Below are positions 12,231 through 24,666 of a stretch of DNA of 64,000 nt, piece after piece (position 1 is the first letter of the stretch; every line of letters begins with the position of its first letter). The DNA comes from Argentina anserina. Lineage: Eukaryota > Streptophyta > Magnoliopsida > Rosales > Rosaceae. The notes below the pieces were generated by a model. It ran no database searches, had not been told where the DNA came from, and saw nothing but the letters and a program-made list of their open reading frames with translations. The position numbers and the translations under genes were made by a program. Location: assembly GCF_933775445.1 (NCBI RefSeq), contig NC_065872.1, positions 22,382,001 to 22,446,000 on the forward strand. Reading direction: 5' to 3'.

Positions 12231-13861
12231 CCAAGAAAGAGAAAAAGATGATGAAAGAGCATCAATTAAAGTGAAGGGTGCAAGAGCAAAGAGATAGAGT
12301 TGCATAAAGCCAAAGTCATGCATGCACTACGTAGAGAATAAATTGGGTGCAAAACTATCTCATGGGCATGAAAATTTCAACTATTACCAATCACCAACAA
12401 CTTTGCGTAATCATCAACATCAACATGGGCACCAGCATCTGCGAACCACTTATACGATCCCAACCATCAAATATTCATCAATGAAGTTCAATTTTGCATT
12501 ACCCAAAAGTAAACCAAGAACCTTGAGGAAAATCAGCTAGAAGAGATGAGATGAGATGAGCCTTATTGTGAGAAATGAGTGACGAAGAGATAGAGGAGGA
12601 AAATAGGTGTTATCTTGGGGAGCCAAATATGAGTACCCAGAATAACACCTCCTAAGGAGGTCGAAAAGGAAAACCGGCGCTATCTTCTGCCATTAATTCT
12701 AGCCCCCTACGCACCAAACATCGGACAAGCTTATTAAGCCTCTCTTATATGAGCTGTACCACTTAGTACTGTCAAACAAACATGCACTTCATCTCGTCTC
12801 GCAATCTCCTCCAATTCAATATGATCTTTTCAACCGGAGAACAAACAAACCTCGCCGACAAATCAAACCCCAATTCAATCTACGCGAAACGGAGAACAAC
12901 CAAGCGAAGAACAATTTTGATTTGGTAGATAAAAGGCTCAAATCCCACATGCAATTTGTGGATCTTGTAGAGGGTGAAGAGAGAATGATTTTTGGGTAGT
13001 CTCAAGGCCATTGGTTGCTAGACGGTGGCGGCGCACGGCGAGGGTATGTGGCCTGCTGTCTGCGTCGGAATAGAGAGAGATAGAGGTTTTATTGGTTTTA
13101 ACTGAACTAAGTCAACCAACCAACAACTGCCACGTGGCTTTTTTACCCATGATTTTCGGGTTTCTATATGGTCTACAAAAAGAAGAAAAAATCATTTGTC
13201 AGCATTCTTGCGATCATGAACAATTTACTAAACTGTTTGAAATACTCTTATTATGAATCCTCTTTTGATTTCAATCAGAAAAGAAACAATACCATGAAGG
13301 AGATTGAATGAGAAGAAACACAAACCCTCAATTTTATTTGTAAAATATATTAGATCTGCAAGTTCTTGAATCTCTATTAAATTAGATATGTCGATTTAGT
13401 TGCCCATACGATTTTTTGAAGCAGATAATTAATACGGAAGCTTCCAGCCCAGAACATCCAAGTAATCATATTGATTCTAGTCATCCAAACTTTCACCCCA
13501 TGTATAGATTCTTTATTAGTCTCCTCTGCATGATTCTTTGTAAGTTTCAATTGATTGAAAAATATGTTCTCTTTCTTCAACTGAAATGAACAAGTATGGT
13601 GTTGCCGCAACTTGTAAGCTCCATCAGATATGTTGATCAGAAGAGACGATGGCAGTTGTGGGAACGCGAGAGAGAGAGAAGTCTTGGCAGGATTTGTTTT
13701 TAGAAAACTAGGAAAACGACAAAATATCGTTTCTCATAATTCTGAACAATTTTCGAGTTGTATCTTAAAATTCGTTTTGCTTGTTTTTCAAATACCCTCC
13801 ACCGAACGCAGATTACAAGTTTTCAATTATGTAAAAAAAAAGAATGGTTTTATGAAATGAT
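12231..13861. other. Intergenic, no supported gene
   Basis: About 1.6 kb. A 72-codon frame begins with ATG at 12322 (His-rich) and a 77-codon frame reads on the minus strand at 13377-13610. Neither resembles a known family, and neither fits the missing C-terminus of the nearby channel gene. Part of 13000-13130 is GC-rich, like the leader of a retroelement. Confidence 0.4.
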
Positions 13862-14422
13862 ACCGAACGGGTCCTTATAAACTCATAGGCTATGTCACAA
13901 TTCTAATGTGAGACATATTTTCTCAACATGTCTCCGCACGTGTGGCGAATTTTCAAGTCATATACGTGCACAAGATTTTAGGTAATGTGAAGTCCGAGAG
14001 GCCATTTGGGCTTCACACATGGGTGTGGGTAACTTGCTCTGATACCATAATAAAGTAATTATATGACTTACACATCCAAAACTAATTGGTCATGAATGGA
14101 GTGATCAAAATCCTTATAAACTCATTAGCAATGCCTCATATTTTCAATGTGGGATTTATATCTTAACACGTCCTCGCAGTGACAAATTTTCAAACCATAC
14201 ATGTTAACAACTATTTTGGGTGACATGAAGTCCATATGGTGGAGAGAGAGAGAGACGGGAAGAGAGAGATCACGCACACGCATGAGTAACCCGCTCTGAT
14301 ACTATGATAAAATGAGCTGTGGTTTACATCCAAAACCAATTGGTAATGGATGAAATGTCTCAAACCCTTATAAACTCACATGCTAGATCCCAATTTCCAA
14401 TGTTAGATATATATTTTCAACA
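13862..14422 (-). mobile_element. Tandem TRIM array: three short LTRs, two internal domains
   Basis: Minus-oriented terminal-repeat retrotransposon in miniature. LTR units of about 120 bp are at 14305..14422, 14048..14168 and about 13862..13928 (truncated). They start TGTTRAGA on the minus strand and share a CCCACATTGAAAAT-like word and GAGTTTATAAGG. Directly after the first two LTRs come primer-binding sites for initiator tRNA-Met: TAGTATCAGAGC (reverse complement of 14293-14304) and a perfect TGGTATCAGAGC (reverse complement of 14036-14047). Each internal domain is only 120-140 bp and non-coding. LTR-internal-LTR-internal-LTR is typical of TRIM tandem copies formed by recombination between LTRs. 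Confidence 0.82.
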
Positions 14423-14553
14423 GTTTAGTCATTTGTTTTCCTTTAGCTTGGATCAAACTCGTCCTTGTTTTCTATTGTAGTATCCAAAGTATCAACATAA
14501 TCATACATTTATAATTAATTTCGAATAAATAAATAGAGGAAGAAAATACGTAC

Positions 14554-14803
14554 ACTTTTTAGCTTCTCACGGTAGATATGTTTCTTGATGAGTTTTCTAG
14601 TTTTCACCGGAAGAATATGGAATAAATTCCCCATCTCAGCATCTTTGACATCTTCCCAATTTCGTTTTACATGTTCCTTCATTTCCCGCATCATTTCATC
14701 ATCGAAATTGTGTTCCTTCATCCAATGTTGTATACCTAGCTTTTTCAGTTTAAGCTTTTTTTTCTCTCTCCTCAGATCTTTGAATTAGTATTGATATAAA
14801 TGT
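14554..14803 (-). pseudogene. CNGC exon E (C-linker), one-base frameshift
   Basis: Starts in phase 0 after TAACAG with TFISILIQRSEERKK, then loses frame in an eight-A run (14756-14763). With seven A the frame would continue through KLKLKKLGIQHWMKEHNFDD and FHILPVKTRKLIKKHIY, matching CNGC C-linkers. The donor is probably GTACGT at 14553. An assembly error in the homopolymer is possible for this one break. Confidence 0.8.
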
Positions 14804-15060
14804 CTGTTAGATGAAAACAATAACTTGGTCAGCTGCTCTACTATGTAATCCCCGCTATCTAGTTAGAAGGCATATATCACTAAGCAACAATATATGTGCC
14901 AACTGAAAATTATCTACACTTTTAGCAAAGCCTAAGAATGTGAATGGGAATTATCCAATTGTAATTGTGCTGGGCGTGTTTCTCTTGTAGTCCTTTAATT
15001 TGCATGCCTTGGCCACCGTGTTTAATGAAGTTCTTCATTATTGACAAGAAAAAAAATTAC

Positions 15061-15172
15061 TTGTACTTTTCCAATAAGATATAGAAAGATGAGCAAGCCA
15101 ATGACCGAAATAAGAGTAGCGAAGCAATTTTCCCACACGTAAGTACTCGTTCCCAGAATTGTGCCGAAGTTA
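15061..15172 (-). pseudogene. CNGC exon D (filter and S6), open
   Basis: One base plus 37 codons; exon C ends with two bases (AG), so the junction codon is AGT (Ser). It reads NFGTILGTSTYVWENCF, then ISVIGLLIFLYLIGKVQ, the CNGC filter region and S6 helix. The acceptor is CTGCAG at 15173 and the donor CAA|GTAATT at 15060. Lacks the usual GQN triplet (GTI here). Confidence 0.9.
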
Positions 15173-15357
15173 CTGCAGATAATGGTTACTAATTAAAGAA
15201 CATTGAATCTAGACGTAAGATCATATATATGCATGCGAGATATAATTATTAAACAATGGTTAACTAGCAAGTGTTGATTTCTCTTAATTTTGGACGAAAA
15301 TTCTTCCTTAATTATGGAAAATGGACAAATATAATTGTGGAAGGAAATTCATAGTAT

Positions 15358-15559
15358 TGTTGTAGGAGAATTACTCTTTGTAATCTTCCGGTGTATCTTA
15401 TACTAATTAATATATGTTAGTCTAGATAAATAACGATATATAATCTCTTCTTCTACTAGATTCTCAATGTAATATATATATATATATAAAAGCTTCATTA
15501 TCAATGAATAAAGATGATACTTTTTCTTATTTTGATGCGTATTACACTCTTCTGTAACA
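15358..15559 (+). repeat. 5' LTR of Copia C
   Basis: 202 bp, TGTTG..TAACA, with a (TA)n tract in the middle. Clearly diverged from its 3' partner at 24381..24575, so insertion is old compared with nested element D. Confidence 0.9.
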
Positions 15560-18558
15560 TGTTATCAGCACGAAGTTCTAACCATGAGTTCTTAGGTTTA
15601 GAACCCTAATTTCTGAAGAATAAAAAATTCATCCTGCCACGAAACATTCGGCAAAAGATGACTGAAAAAAATATTATACTGGAAAAAAAAATGCAGAAAT
15701 CATAACTCGATTGGGCACCTAGAAATTTGCTCTTGGCACCTTATCTTCCTCCGACCTGCCAAGGCTGACCAGTGTTGGTGAGTACCCACCTCTTCGATGC
15801 TGCAACGACGTTGTCTTCTCTTCATTGTCGCCCCAACCCGCATCGCTGATTTCGACCCAACCCACAACTAAGAGAGTTTAACCTCTTATGGGTAAATCAG
15901 TAAACTGGTAAAGGGGCATGGTAATTTACCCCTGATAATTTTGTTTTAACCTACGGGTGAAACACATTTATTTACTATCAGTAATTTCATTTTATTTTTA
16001 CTGATTTCTTATGTGACGAATTTAAACTAACCAATATGTTTTTCATTTTGGTGAAATTTATTACATAATGATACCAAATCGAATGGCGAGAGTTAATTCG
16101 CGACGTATATTCGTGAATTCAAATATGACCGTGAAATCAAGCAAGAGCAACTATTACGCTGCTTATTTGGCAGACAACCAAGTATGTTTTAATTAACGTT
16201 GCTGCTTTTATGCAATTTAAATTCTTCTGACTTTTGTCTTTCATCGGGGACTTTCAACCTCTCTTTCTTTTTCAACCCGATTCTTTCGCTTCTCAGGTGG
16301 TATACAGGGATATGATTCCCCTGATACCGAGTTTTTCAGAACAGTTGGAAGTGCTGCTGTTACTATCCGTAGCCGTTGTGTGTAGCTACAAGTTTGAAAA
16401 AAAATGGGACAAACATTGGTTTGCGACGAAAATTGTCGCTTATACCATCGGTTTGTGACGGAAATTGTCACTTATACCATTGTGATGGAATTTGTCACGG
16501 TTTCTTGAATTGAGTTACCATACTTTGGGACTTGACCTACAATTCAGTACTTGATATATCGTATATTGATACATAATGAATTTTCCTTCTTGTTGACCAC
16601 AACATGCGCTTGAAAGTTGGCATTTTCATGTTAGATGTATTTATGCACCTAGTCCAAAATTAATTTCTTTTAGTTCAACATCATTTCCTTGAAAGACATA
16701 AACATTATGGTTAAAATATACAAGAGCGAGATATGAGAAGTTCTTGAAACAAGACACTCATTATATGGAAGAACATAAGAATATCTTCTCAATATGACGG
16801 ATTTTTAAAGCAATTATACATTGCGGTTATAAAATGAAAATAATGAAGTATAAATGTTTCGGTTAATAGTTTGAATGACTAGAAATCCATTTATTCCCAA
16901 GTTTAAGGTAACTAATGTTACTTAGTCAATACATTTTTAAATTGGTTCATGGTCAAGATCTCAATCCAATTATTGGCTATAAAATTCTCATGTAGTTTAA
17001 CTAAACGAACATACGAGAATGTCTCGATGCAATTATGGTTTTATTACCAAAATCAATATGTTAATGCAATATAATGCATTACATACTACATGACACTACC
17101 TACATAAGCCAACGGTTTTAATTGTGGCATAGGTCAGGCTTACACGATCTTTGTGTGGTACAATGCCTAGGCTTCCAACAAACCAACAATTCAAACCATA
17201 AGCTACGGCTTGTAGCATGTCTTACAACAAACCAACGATTCGCATGTTAGTGTTTTAAGTCTGACAATATGCATGTTTGTTAATGGATTATCGTCCACAT
17301 ATTTTATGTATCAAATTGCGCATCTACAAGCACATAATGATGAGTTATTTGATGTTAAATTTTGTCTTTGAATAAAACATAAACTTCCACCTATGTCCGC
17401 TTATATAAAGACCTTAACATGCGATCTCGTTTAGTCACTTTTGATGAGCCAGTCACCCCATCCTTAGGGGGAGAGAAGAACAAGTTTGTTCAAGTTCAAC
17501 GACTTGGTATTGTCGTGGTCTGTCCCACTTTGCCTCATCATGTTCCTAATAGTCATACAAATGAGATTAGAGATACATGCTGCAACTATGCTTGTAAGGA
17601 TTGATGTCCGACAGATGGACATGTAGTCACTCTTTGTTGGTGACGTGGTGACTCCACAAATGTGGTATATGGTGTCACTAGGCCGTGGCTCTTACATAAG
17701 TGTGGATAGACCACTTGGTTCGATAATATTTGTTAAATGCGAGTCATGGCACAACTTGATCTATAATCAATGATACTCACTCGTCAGTTTTCTTGGATAA
17801 TGGTTATCATTAGGGGACGTCTCAATGTCAATATTAATCTAAATTAAAGATCTCGAAGAATGACGATGTTGAATGAGTTTGATGTTGAATCTTACATACT
17901 CTGTTGAGGCAAAATTTCAACATTGTAGATTGGCCTACATGAAAAGTGTTATTTGGCAGAAATTAATGGTGATGATCGACCCATGTTGCGGCCACAGCCT
18001 CCTGGAATGCCGTAGGATCCAGTTTTAACAAAAAGATAGGACATTGGTCATGTAATACCAACACCACACATGTAAATCCTATCGGTTATACTTTTGTTAG
18101 GCGTAGTGTGAAAGATAAGAGTTTAGACTCACCTTAAGGCGCAAACTCTTTGATAAAATGCCCTGGAATCAATATGATACGATTTGTTCTCATAATACCT
18201 TGTTAGTTAGGTGGTTTTCAAAACAACTAAATTTGCAGCTTGTGGTTACATATCCTCTCTGTTGGGACTAAGTTAAGAGATGTAAATAAAAATCATGAAT
18301 GGATTGGTTTTAACCTAATTCAAGTGCTTCCAAACCATGGAGCGCGTTAACTTGATAAAGGTAGGGATATTAAAATGAAGCGTAATGGACTATTGATGAA
18401 CTAAGAGCCAAATGCTATAATTCCGAAGCTCCTTGCTTAAAACTCATAGATCTCCAACTTGACCATCCAATCAAGTCTATTACACTAGATGATGTAGGAG
18501 AATTAACTTCGAAGACTTTTTATTGCATGGCGGGGTAGATGTTGAACATTCTGTAACC

Positions 18559-20122
18559 TGATGATTGCTCGATTACTCGACATCAATATTTAACCCTGTA
18601 AGCATCGTTAGTAGTATAAAACAAGAGGGTATCGTTCACAAACCGGGGATCCAGCCAGGGCTTAGGATCACATCAATTAACACGAATTCATAAAGATATA
18701 AAAAGTTGATATAGGTTTCGGATTGAATCATAAAAACAGAAAATAAAACCTAAGTTAATATATACATGTGATCAACCAACCAACACATAAACAATCACCA
18801 AAACAAATCATACAAAGCTAACGAAAATCAAGTTCTAGTCCTCCTTTAAGAGTCATGCCGAGACACTATCATGAATAACTAAGGTTGGATCATGCAATTA
18901 GGGTCCTAAGCAGTAACCTAAACACATAGACACTTAACACATTCGATTCATTCCAAGCGGTCTTAATCGAAATCTAACATACTTATCCTACCATGCAATT
19001 CCAAAGCCACGCATATTGAATTCATTAAGCATGTCACCTACTTAACCCCCAATCATGCAATTTCGAAAATCACATAGAAAAGATAAACATGTTCATAGCA
19101 TAAGTCATAAATCCAACAACCTAAATATCATGCTACAAGCGTATACATAACATAAAGATATCGAAATCATTCAATAACAAGGCACGGCAGAAACCAAAAT
19201 CATAGAACTAAAAACCTAAAATCGCAATTTTATATAATTTGAAACAAGTAACTATCTCATAGACAAAATTGAAACTAGTTTACTCTACACAAATCGCATG
19301 CTCCATCCAAGAACAAGAACAAAACCAAAACCGAATTTAAACAAGAGTGAATCATGGTTACACTTTATAAATCAAGCAATCCACAAGTGTAGCCGAGACT
19401 TCTATGGATGAAACCTTCTTCACAAGCGTGTTTGAAGGCTATTGATTGGTGGGGAATGATGGAATCGGTTTTAGGATTTCTTGGAATGGTGAAGAATGAA
19501 TTCGGCAGAGCTATGGCTTGTGCTTTGTGTGCAAGGTTGATGATGCCTTGAATGGAGAGGCCGAGCCTCTATATATAGAGAAAAATAAACCCTCTTTGCC
19601 GTCCCAAATAGGAGATATAATCCAATTGGGAAACTGAAATCTTCTTTGATATGGATTTTGATTCATGTACTCCAAATCCAACTTGATGTAGGAAACCAAG
19701 TCCAATAGGGAAACACATATGGGCTACTCGGCATCTCTCCTTGGTCAACTAGGAATAGCTAGGCCGGCCTCTTCTTCTCCTTCTTCAACTCGGATATGAT
19801 TTCCTTGTCTCACTAGGAATGCATCTCGACAACTCTACTTCCTTTCCAAATATGATTTGTCTTTCCTGAAAAGAAATCGACGATTAAGGAATAGGAAAGA
19901 ATAAAAACAGGAAAGTAGAATCCTAGTCGAGTAAGGAATCCTAGCTCAATAAGGATTTCTAACACTTAGCACAATTTCATCATCCATTCATCTAAATTCG
20001 GCATAGCTCTACTTAGAACATACATATGACAAATATAAACCTAAAACAACTAAATAAGAAGTAACAAAGCATAAGAATAGGGCATATAAACATTAAGAAC
20101 GTCACACTTTGTGCTTCTATCA
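18559..20122 (-). repeat. Full-length LTR of element D
   Basis: 1564 bp. A palindromic TATA box CTCTATATATAGAG lies at about 19567-19580 and reads as the promoter on the minus strand. The long open frame here (19511-19705) is repeated in the other LTR and is a by-product of the repeat. Confidence 0.88.
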
Positions 20123-21946
20123 ACAACCCCACACTTAGACTTTGCTAGTCCCTTAGCAAACACTAAAAAGGAAAATCAAAACAGAAAACAAAATCAAAGC
20201 AACTAACATTAACGACACAACACTAATGCCTTCAACATTTTGTCTTAGAGATCTTCAAACTCATAGCATCAAGAATAACACTCAATCGAAATAGATAAGA
20301 TGAATTCAATGGTTAATAAACATGAATTTCGTTTAACAAGTAAGACATGGCAGAAACAAAGATGAAATTAAGCTCGACATGTTCAAAACAAGTTCAAATT
20401 CAACTCACATAGGATATGCACTCCAAATCTTTTCTCTCAAGAACATGGCATATGCTTAAAAGCTTTTCACACACAAGAGTTATAAACATAGTGAAAATCG
20501 AAAACCTCATGAAAGATACCAATCATATGCACAAATGAACCCAAACCATAAGCTTACTCATGAAACAAACTCCACAGATCAAGAGCTACTCATTTTAAGA
20601 ATCATGTGGATCTTTAGAAAATGGATAGGTTAGGCTCGGCATGGATATATTTTCAAGGTAAAAGGAATCACAAAAGTTCATCCTCAAGACTTAGCAGAGC
20701 AAAACATCCACCTTATGTCGCCATACTCCATAAAACAAGGGCCAAATATCATCATGTTGGACCCATTCTTCACTTTAAACATTGTGAAAACGAACAAAGG
20801 CTAAAGTATAACATTATTGAGCCTTCAACAAATACATCACAACTCCAAATTCACATAAACAAGATGTATGCCGAGATCTTTCATCATTCTTTCATTTTTT
20901 TCCTTTTCTTGCCGTGCATATATACTTTTTCTTCTTCTTTTCACACGGTATCAATACATTTTTCTTTCTTTTCATTCTCTTTTCACGGCATAACATACAT
21001 ACAGTAGCATAACCCCACACTTGAATCAAATCATCACTCCATATTAACATCCAAGAATCGGCTCTGCCAAGCCTCAAAGACAAGGTAGAGATATAACTAT
21101 ACTAAGCAAGGATATAACATGTTGGTAATGAAAGAATAGGCTTAACGTAGGCTCAAAGGGGTTAAAACTAAGGTGTCCCAAGCAGGGCTCAAATAGGGAT
21201 ATACGGCTTTTTGGCTTAAGTGGTGGAAATCCTAAAAAGATCCAACAATCCTTTTCAAAATCAGAGTATATTATGACATAAAGCTTCGAAAGTTTCACAA
21301 AGTAAGTTCTAGCATTCTCTAGTTCATTGCGATTCTATGGCATATGAATTGATCAAAATGAATATAATGAGGTTATAAAGCCAAGAAACGATAGAATAAA
21401 CTCTCCAAAGAAAGGCACAAGTATATGGCTCGAAACTCACATAGGTTACATGAATTCAAAACAAGTAAAGAACATGCTCATTCTGTACCTAAGTTTCAAA
21501 ATCCTCATCTACTACATGTTCGTACAAAATCTACACATCGATTAACCATCAAATAACAATAAAGTTTATTTCAATATCATGATCATCTATCAACCATAAA
21601 TTCAAAGATCAACTCATCCTAGACAGTTAAAGGCATACCTAGGACTCAAAACAAAAACAACTTAATCGAAAAACAACTCAAAATCGAAAAACAAACTAAA
21701 AAATTCAAACTAAAAATCGGAAATCAACACAACAAAATTGAAACACATAAGCATCAAAACAATAGAATTCAACAAATGATGTATACCCCACCCCACACTT
21801 AAAACTTACATTGCCCTCAATATACAATATGAAAAGCAACGAAAATTAAAAAGAGATAAGGGATAAGAAAATGCAAACACTCGTTGACGGCTCCTTCATT
21901 GGCTTAAGTTTATAGTCTATAGCCTAGATTTCTTCATCTTTATCCA

Positions 21947-22255
21947 CTAAAAGAATACGACATGTTCGTCCTCCTCATCATCAGAAGATATGATCATGAT
22001 GTTGTCATTATCCTCCTCGTCTTCACTCGAGTCCGAATCACTGCTCTTATAGCTCGAATCAACTTCTTCCTTCAAACTCGGATCTTCTTCTTCTTCTTCA
22101 TCTTCCTCATTGACACGGTTGTGAGACTCCACCTCTTCAATTGTAAGTTCCTTGATCTCTTCCTTAGAGCTAGCACGAATGTCCTCCACAAGATCCTTTA
22201 ACTCCCTATGCGATCTTGCCAAATCCAAAATCGATTGTTGCATTTCATTCATCAT
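21947..22255 (-). CDS. Acidic, coiled-coil-like ORF inside element D
   Basis: 102 codons from an ATG at 22253-22255. The first third is amphipathic (ILDLARSHRELKDLVEDI); the rest is a run of Glu, Asp and Ser. Upstream on the same strand, 22258-22437 reads as a basic segment (GMKRKGRPARVKTTPTRAEH) ending in a stop before this frame. I do not recognise a family. It may be a gag-like or accessory fragment of the retroelement. Expression is unknown. Confidence 0.35.
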   Translation of the reverse strand: MMNEMQQSILDLARSHRELKDLVEDIRASSKEEIKELTIEEVESHNRVNEEDEEEEEDPSLKEEVDSSYKSSDSDSSEDEEDNDNIMIISSDDEEDEHVVFF

Positions 22256-22437
22256 CTTGTCTCAGCGGTGCTCCGCTCTTGTGGGCGTAGTCTTAACTCT
22301 AGCCGGTCTACCTTTTCTTTTCATGCCAACCAGAGGCTTCAAATGGTCTCTAGTGTTCCCATACTTCCTAGCTTTCCTTCCATCCAACTCCACTCTCTTG
22401 AACCGAGAAGTACCACTCACCCTAGAGTATGAATTCA

Positions 22438-23092
22438 GTTTTAGGATTTCTTGGAATGGTGAAGAATGAATTCGGCAGAGCTATGGATTGTGCTTTGTGT
22501 GCAAGGTTGATGATGCCTTGAATGGAGAGGCCGAGCCTCTATATATAGAGGAAAATAAACCCTCTTTGCCGTCCCAAATAGGAGATATAATCCAATTGGG
22601 AAACTGAAATCTTCTTTGATATGGATTTTGATTCATGTACTCCAAATCCAACTTGATGTAGGAAACCAAGTCCAATAGGGAAACACATATGGGCTACTCG
22701 GCATCTCTCCTTGTTCAACTAGGAATAGCTAGGCCGGCCTCTTCTTCTCCTTCTTCAACTCGGATATGATTTCCTTGTCTCACTAGGAATGCATCTCGAC
22801 AACTCTACTTCCTTTCCAAATATGATTTGTCTTTCCTGAAAAGAAATCGACGATTAAGGAATAGGAAAGAATAAAAATAGGAAAGTAGAATCCTAGTCAA
22901 GTAAGGAATCCTAGCTCAATAAGGATTTCTAACACTTAGCACAATTTCATCATCCATTCATCTAAATTCGGCATAGCTCTACTTAAAACATAGATATGAC
23001 AAATATAAACCTAAAACAACTAAATAAGAAGTAACAAAGCATAAGAATAGGGCATATAAACATTAAGAACGTCACACTTTGTGCTCCTATCA
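22438..23092 (-). repeat. Truncated LTR of element D
   Basis: 655 bp copy of 19467..20122, keeping U3 and the TATA palindrome but joined directly to internal sequence at 22437. Confidence 0.88.
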
Positions 23093-24380
23093 TAACCCCA
23101 TGTTAATTCTACATAATGGATGAGCAGGAGCGATAATTAAGCGGTTATAGCTTATAGCTAGGGCTCTCGTTCCGCATAAGTAATTTACCCATAACTGTAT
23201 GAGGATATGCAATATTGCATGCAGCTGTACTTAGAATGAAAGGATCTTGGAAATGCTAGGTCTCGAAAGTGATAATCGTTACTGATGATGTTTTTCATCG
23301 GTTAGTTAAATGCAGCAAGGATGTTTAGCCAATTCCTACAAGTATTCAATGAATCAGTCAAAGTCAGGAGAATACATGTTTCTTCCGTTTGAGCGATGAT
23401 AAGTCTTAAGAGATGAAACTCCTAATATGTAAGTATGATATGTGTATGCATGTACTTGTTGTAATATACTTGACTCGACATCTCATTCGATTAAACTCGA
23501 AAGGCCAAGAAGATGGCTGAGTGCACCCACACATATGTCAATGTTTGATCACAACACGCTATGACATTAAATCTTATATCCCAACACAAAAGACACTTTA
23601 ATGAAGCAATGTCAGAATCTGCCCAGATTCATATATCAACTTCCACGGGACCTATAAGGCAGCTCACGTGTTAGAAAATGGTGCGTTTGGTACCATTGGA
23701 AATCTCTATGTGTCTATTTTCCAAAGACACCAGCCATTTGACCATATTAATTATATTGAGTGAGTTATACCTATTTTAGTAAAATAGGACAGATCTATTT
23801 AGAACCTGTAGCTGAGTCAACTTCGACAGAGCTTTGTGATCAGCTTCGTATGTACAAGGTTTTCAATCATATATCACTGGAAAGCCACAAGTGTCTATTT
23901 TTTAGAAATTTTTACGGTTCATCCATACCTATTGTAGAGGAAGTTATGACTATTTAAGGGCGTGATGGTCATACCACGCGTGAATCTGTTTTTCATTGCA
24001 AACTCTTGTTTTGAGTTGTTATGCAATTCTCTTTCTTTTAATCCATGTACGGATAAGTGTACATATTTGATTTAAGAATGTTTAGTGAGATTTTATATAA
24101 TCATTGACCCATTACTACTTTTAAATAATGTGATGAGCATTCGTATGTGCTATCTATCTAAACTCCAAGATTGAGTTACCGATCAGGGGGAGTTATTTTG
24201 CAGACTTCAGGGGGAATTTATACCACATGTTATCTTCAATTGTAGCTGGTGCATTGTGTTGTTTTCCCCTTCAACAAAGCTTTTTATTTTACCCAAGAGG
24301 TTTTTGTTTTGCTTGGCAAGGTTTTTACTGTGGCAACGGTTATGCACCATAACCCAATAGGATCACGATATAAGGGGGAG

Positions 24381-24575
24381 TGTTGTAGGAGAATTACTCT
24401 CCGTAATCTTCCGGTGTATTTTGTCCTAATTAGTATAGGTTAGTCTAGATCAAGAATGATATAACATCCCTTATTCTATGAGATACTCAATTAATGTCTA
24501 TATAAAGAAGTCCTTATCAATGAATAAAGATGATATTTCCTCCTATTTTGATGTGTATTACATTCTTCTGTAACA
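24381..24575 (+). repeat. 3' LTR of Copia C
   Basis: 195 bp, preceded by the polypurine tract AAGGGGGAG and followed by the AGTAT target duplication. Confidence 0.9.
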
Positions 24576-24666
24576 AGTATGTTATTATTATTACTACTAC
24601 TAGCATTTTCATACATGCTCTGCATGTGTAGTTAACAGTTTTTCCCACAAAATGGAATACAACAAT

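Larger units (their letters stand above)
18559..23092 (-). mobile_element. LTR retrotransposon D (Gypsy-like, internally deleted), nested in Copia C
   Basis: 4534 bp, flanked by a perfect 5-bp target duplication TAACC (18554-18558 and 23093-23097) with TG..CA ends. Read on the minus strand, the 3' LTR is 18559..20122 (1564 bp), preceded by a purine-rich AAGTGTGGGGTTGT tract. The 5' LTR is 22438..23092, only 655 bp: it lacks the R/U5 part and any primer-binding site. The shared parts of the two LTRs are nearly identical, so insertion is recent. The interior is just 2.3 kb and has no protease, reverse transcriptase or integrase that I can see. It is non-autonomous and, with U5 and PBS lost, no longer able to replicate. 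The Gypsy assignment rests on LTR style, not on proteins. Confidence 0.9.
15358..24575 (+). mobile_element. Ty1/Copia LTR retrotransposon C, decayed, hosting element D
   Basis: Full-length element of 9218 bp, of which 4.5 kb is a nested insertion. LTRs are 15358..15559 and 24381..24575, both starting TGTTGTAGGAG and ending TCTGTAACA. They are flanked by a perfect 5-bp target duplication AGTAT (15353-15357 and 24576-24580). A primer-binding-like GTTATCAGCACG follows the 5' LTR and a polypurine tract AAGGGGGAG precedes the 3' LTR. Coding is ruined; the clearest remnant is FDEPVTPSLGGEKN at about 17440-17480, matching the region after the Copia integrase core. The 3' UTR shares a block with the Copia elements at 36.8-51.6 kb. 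It sits in the CNGC C-D intron. Confidence 0.92.

Noticed and set aside
12322..12540. 72-codon His-rich frame with an ATG
   Set aside because: No family resemblance, no promoter or splice context; short enough to arise by chance.
13377..13610. 77-codon minus-strand frame, considered as missing CNGC C-terminus
   Set aside because: No phosphate-binding cassette or other cyclic-nucleotide-binding motif can be seen.
19511..19705. 64-codon frame repeated at 22481-22675
   Set aside because: It lies within both LTRs of element D, across the TATA region; a repeat by-product.
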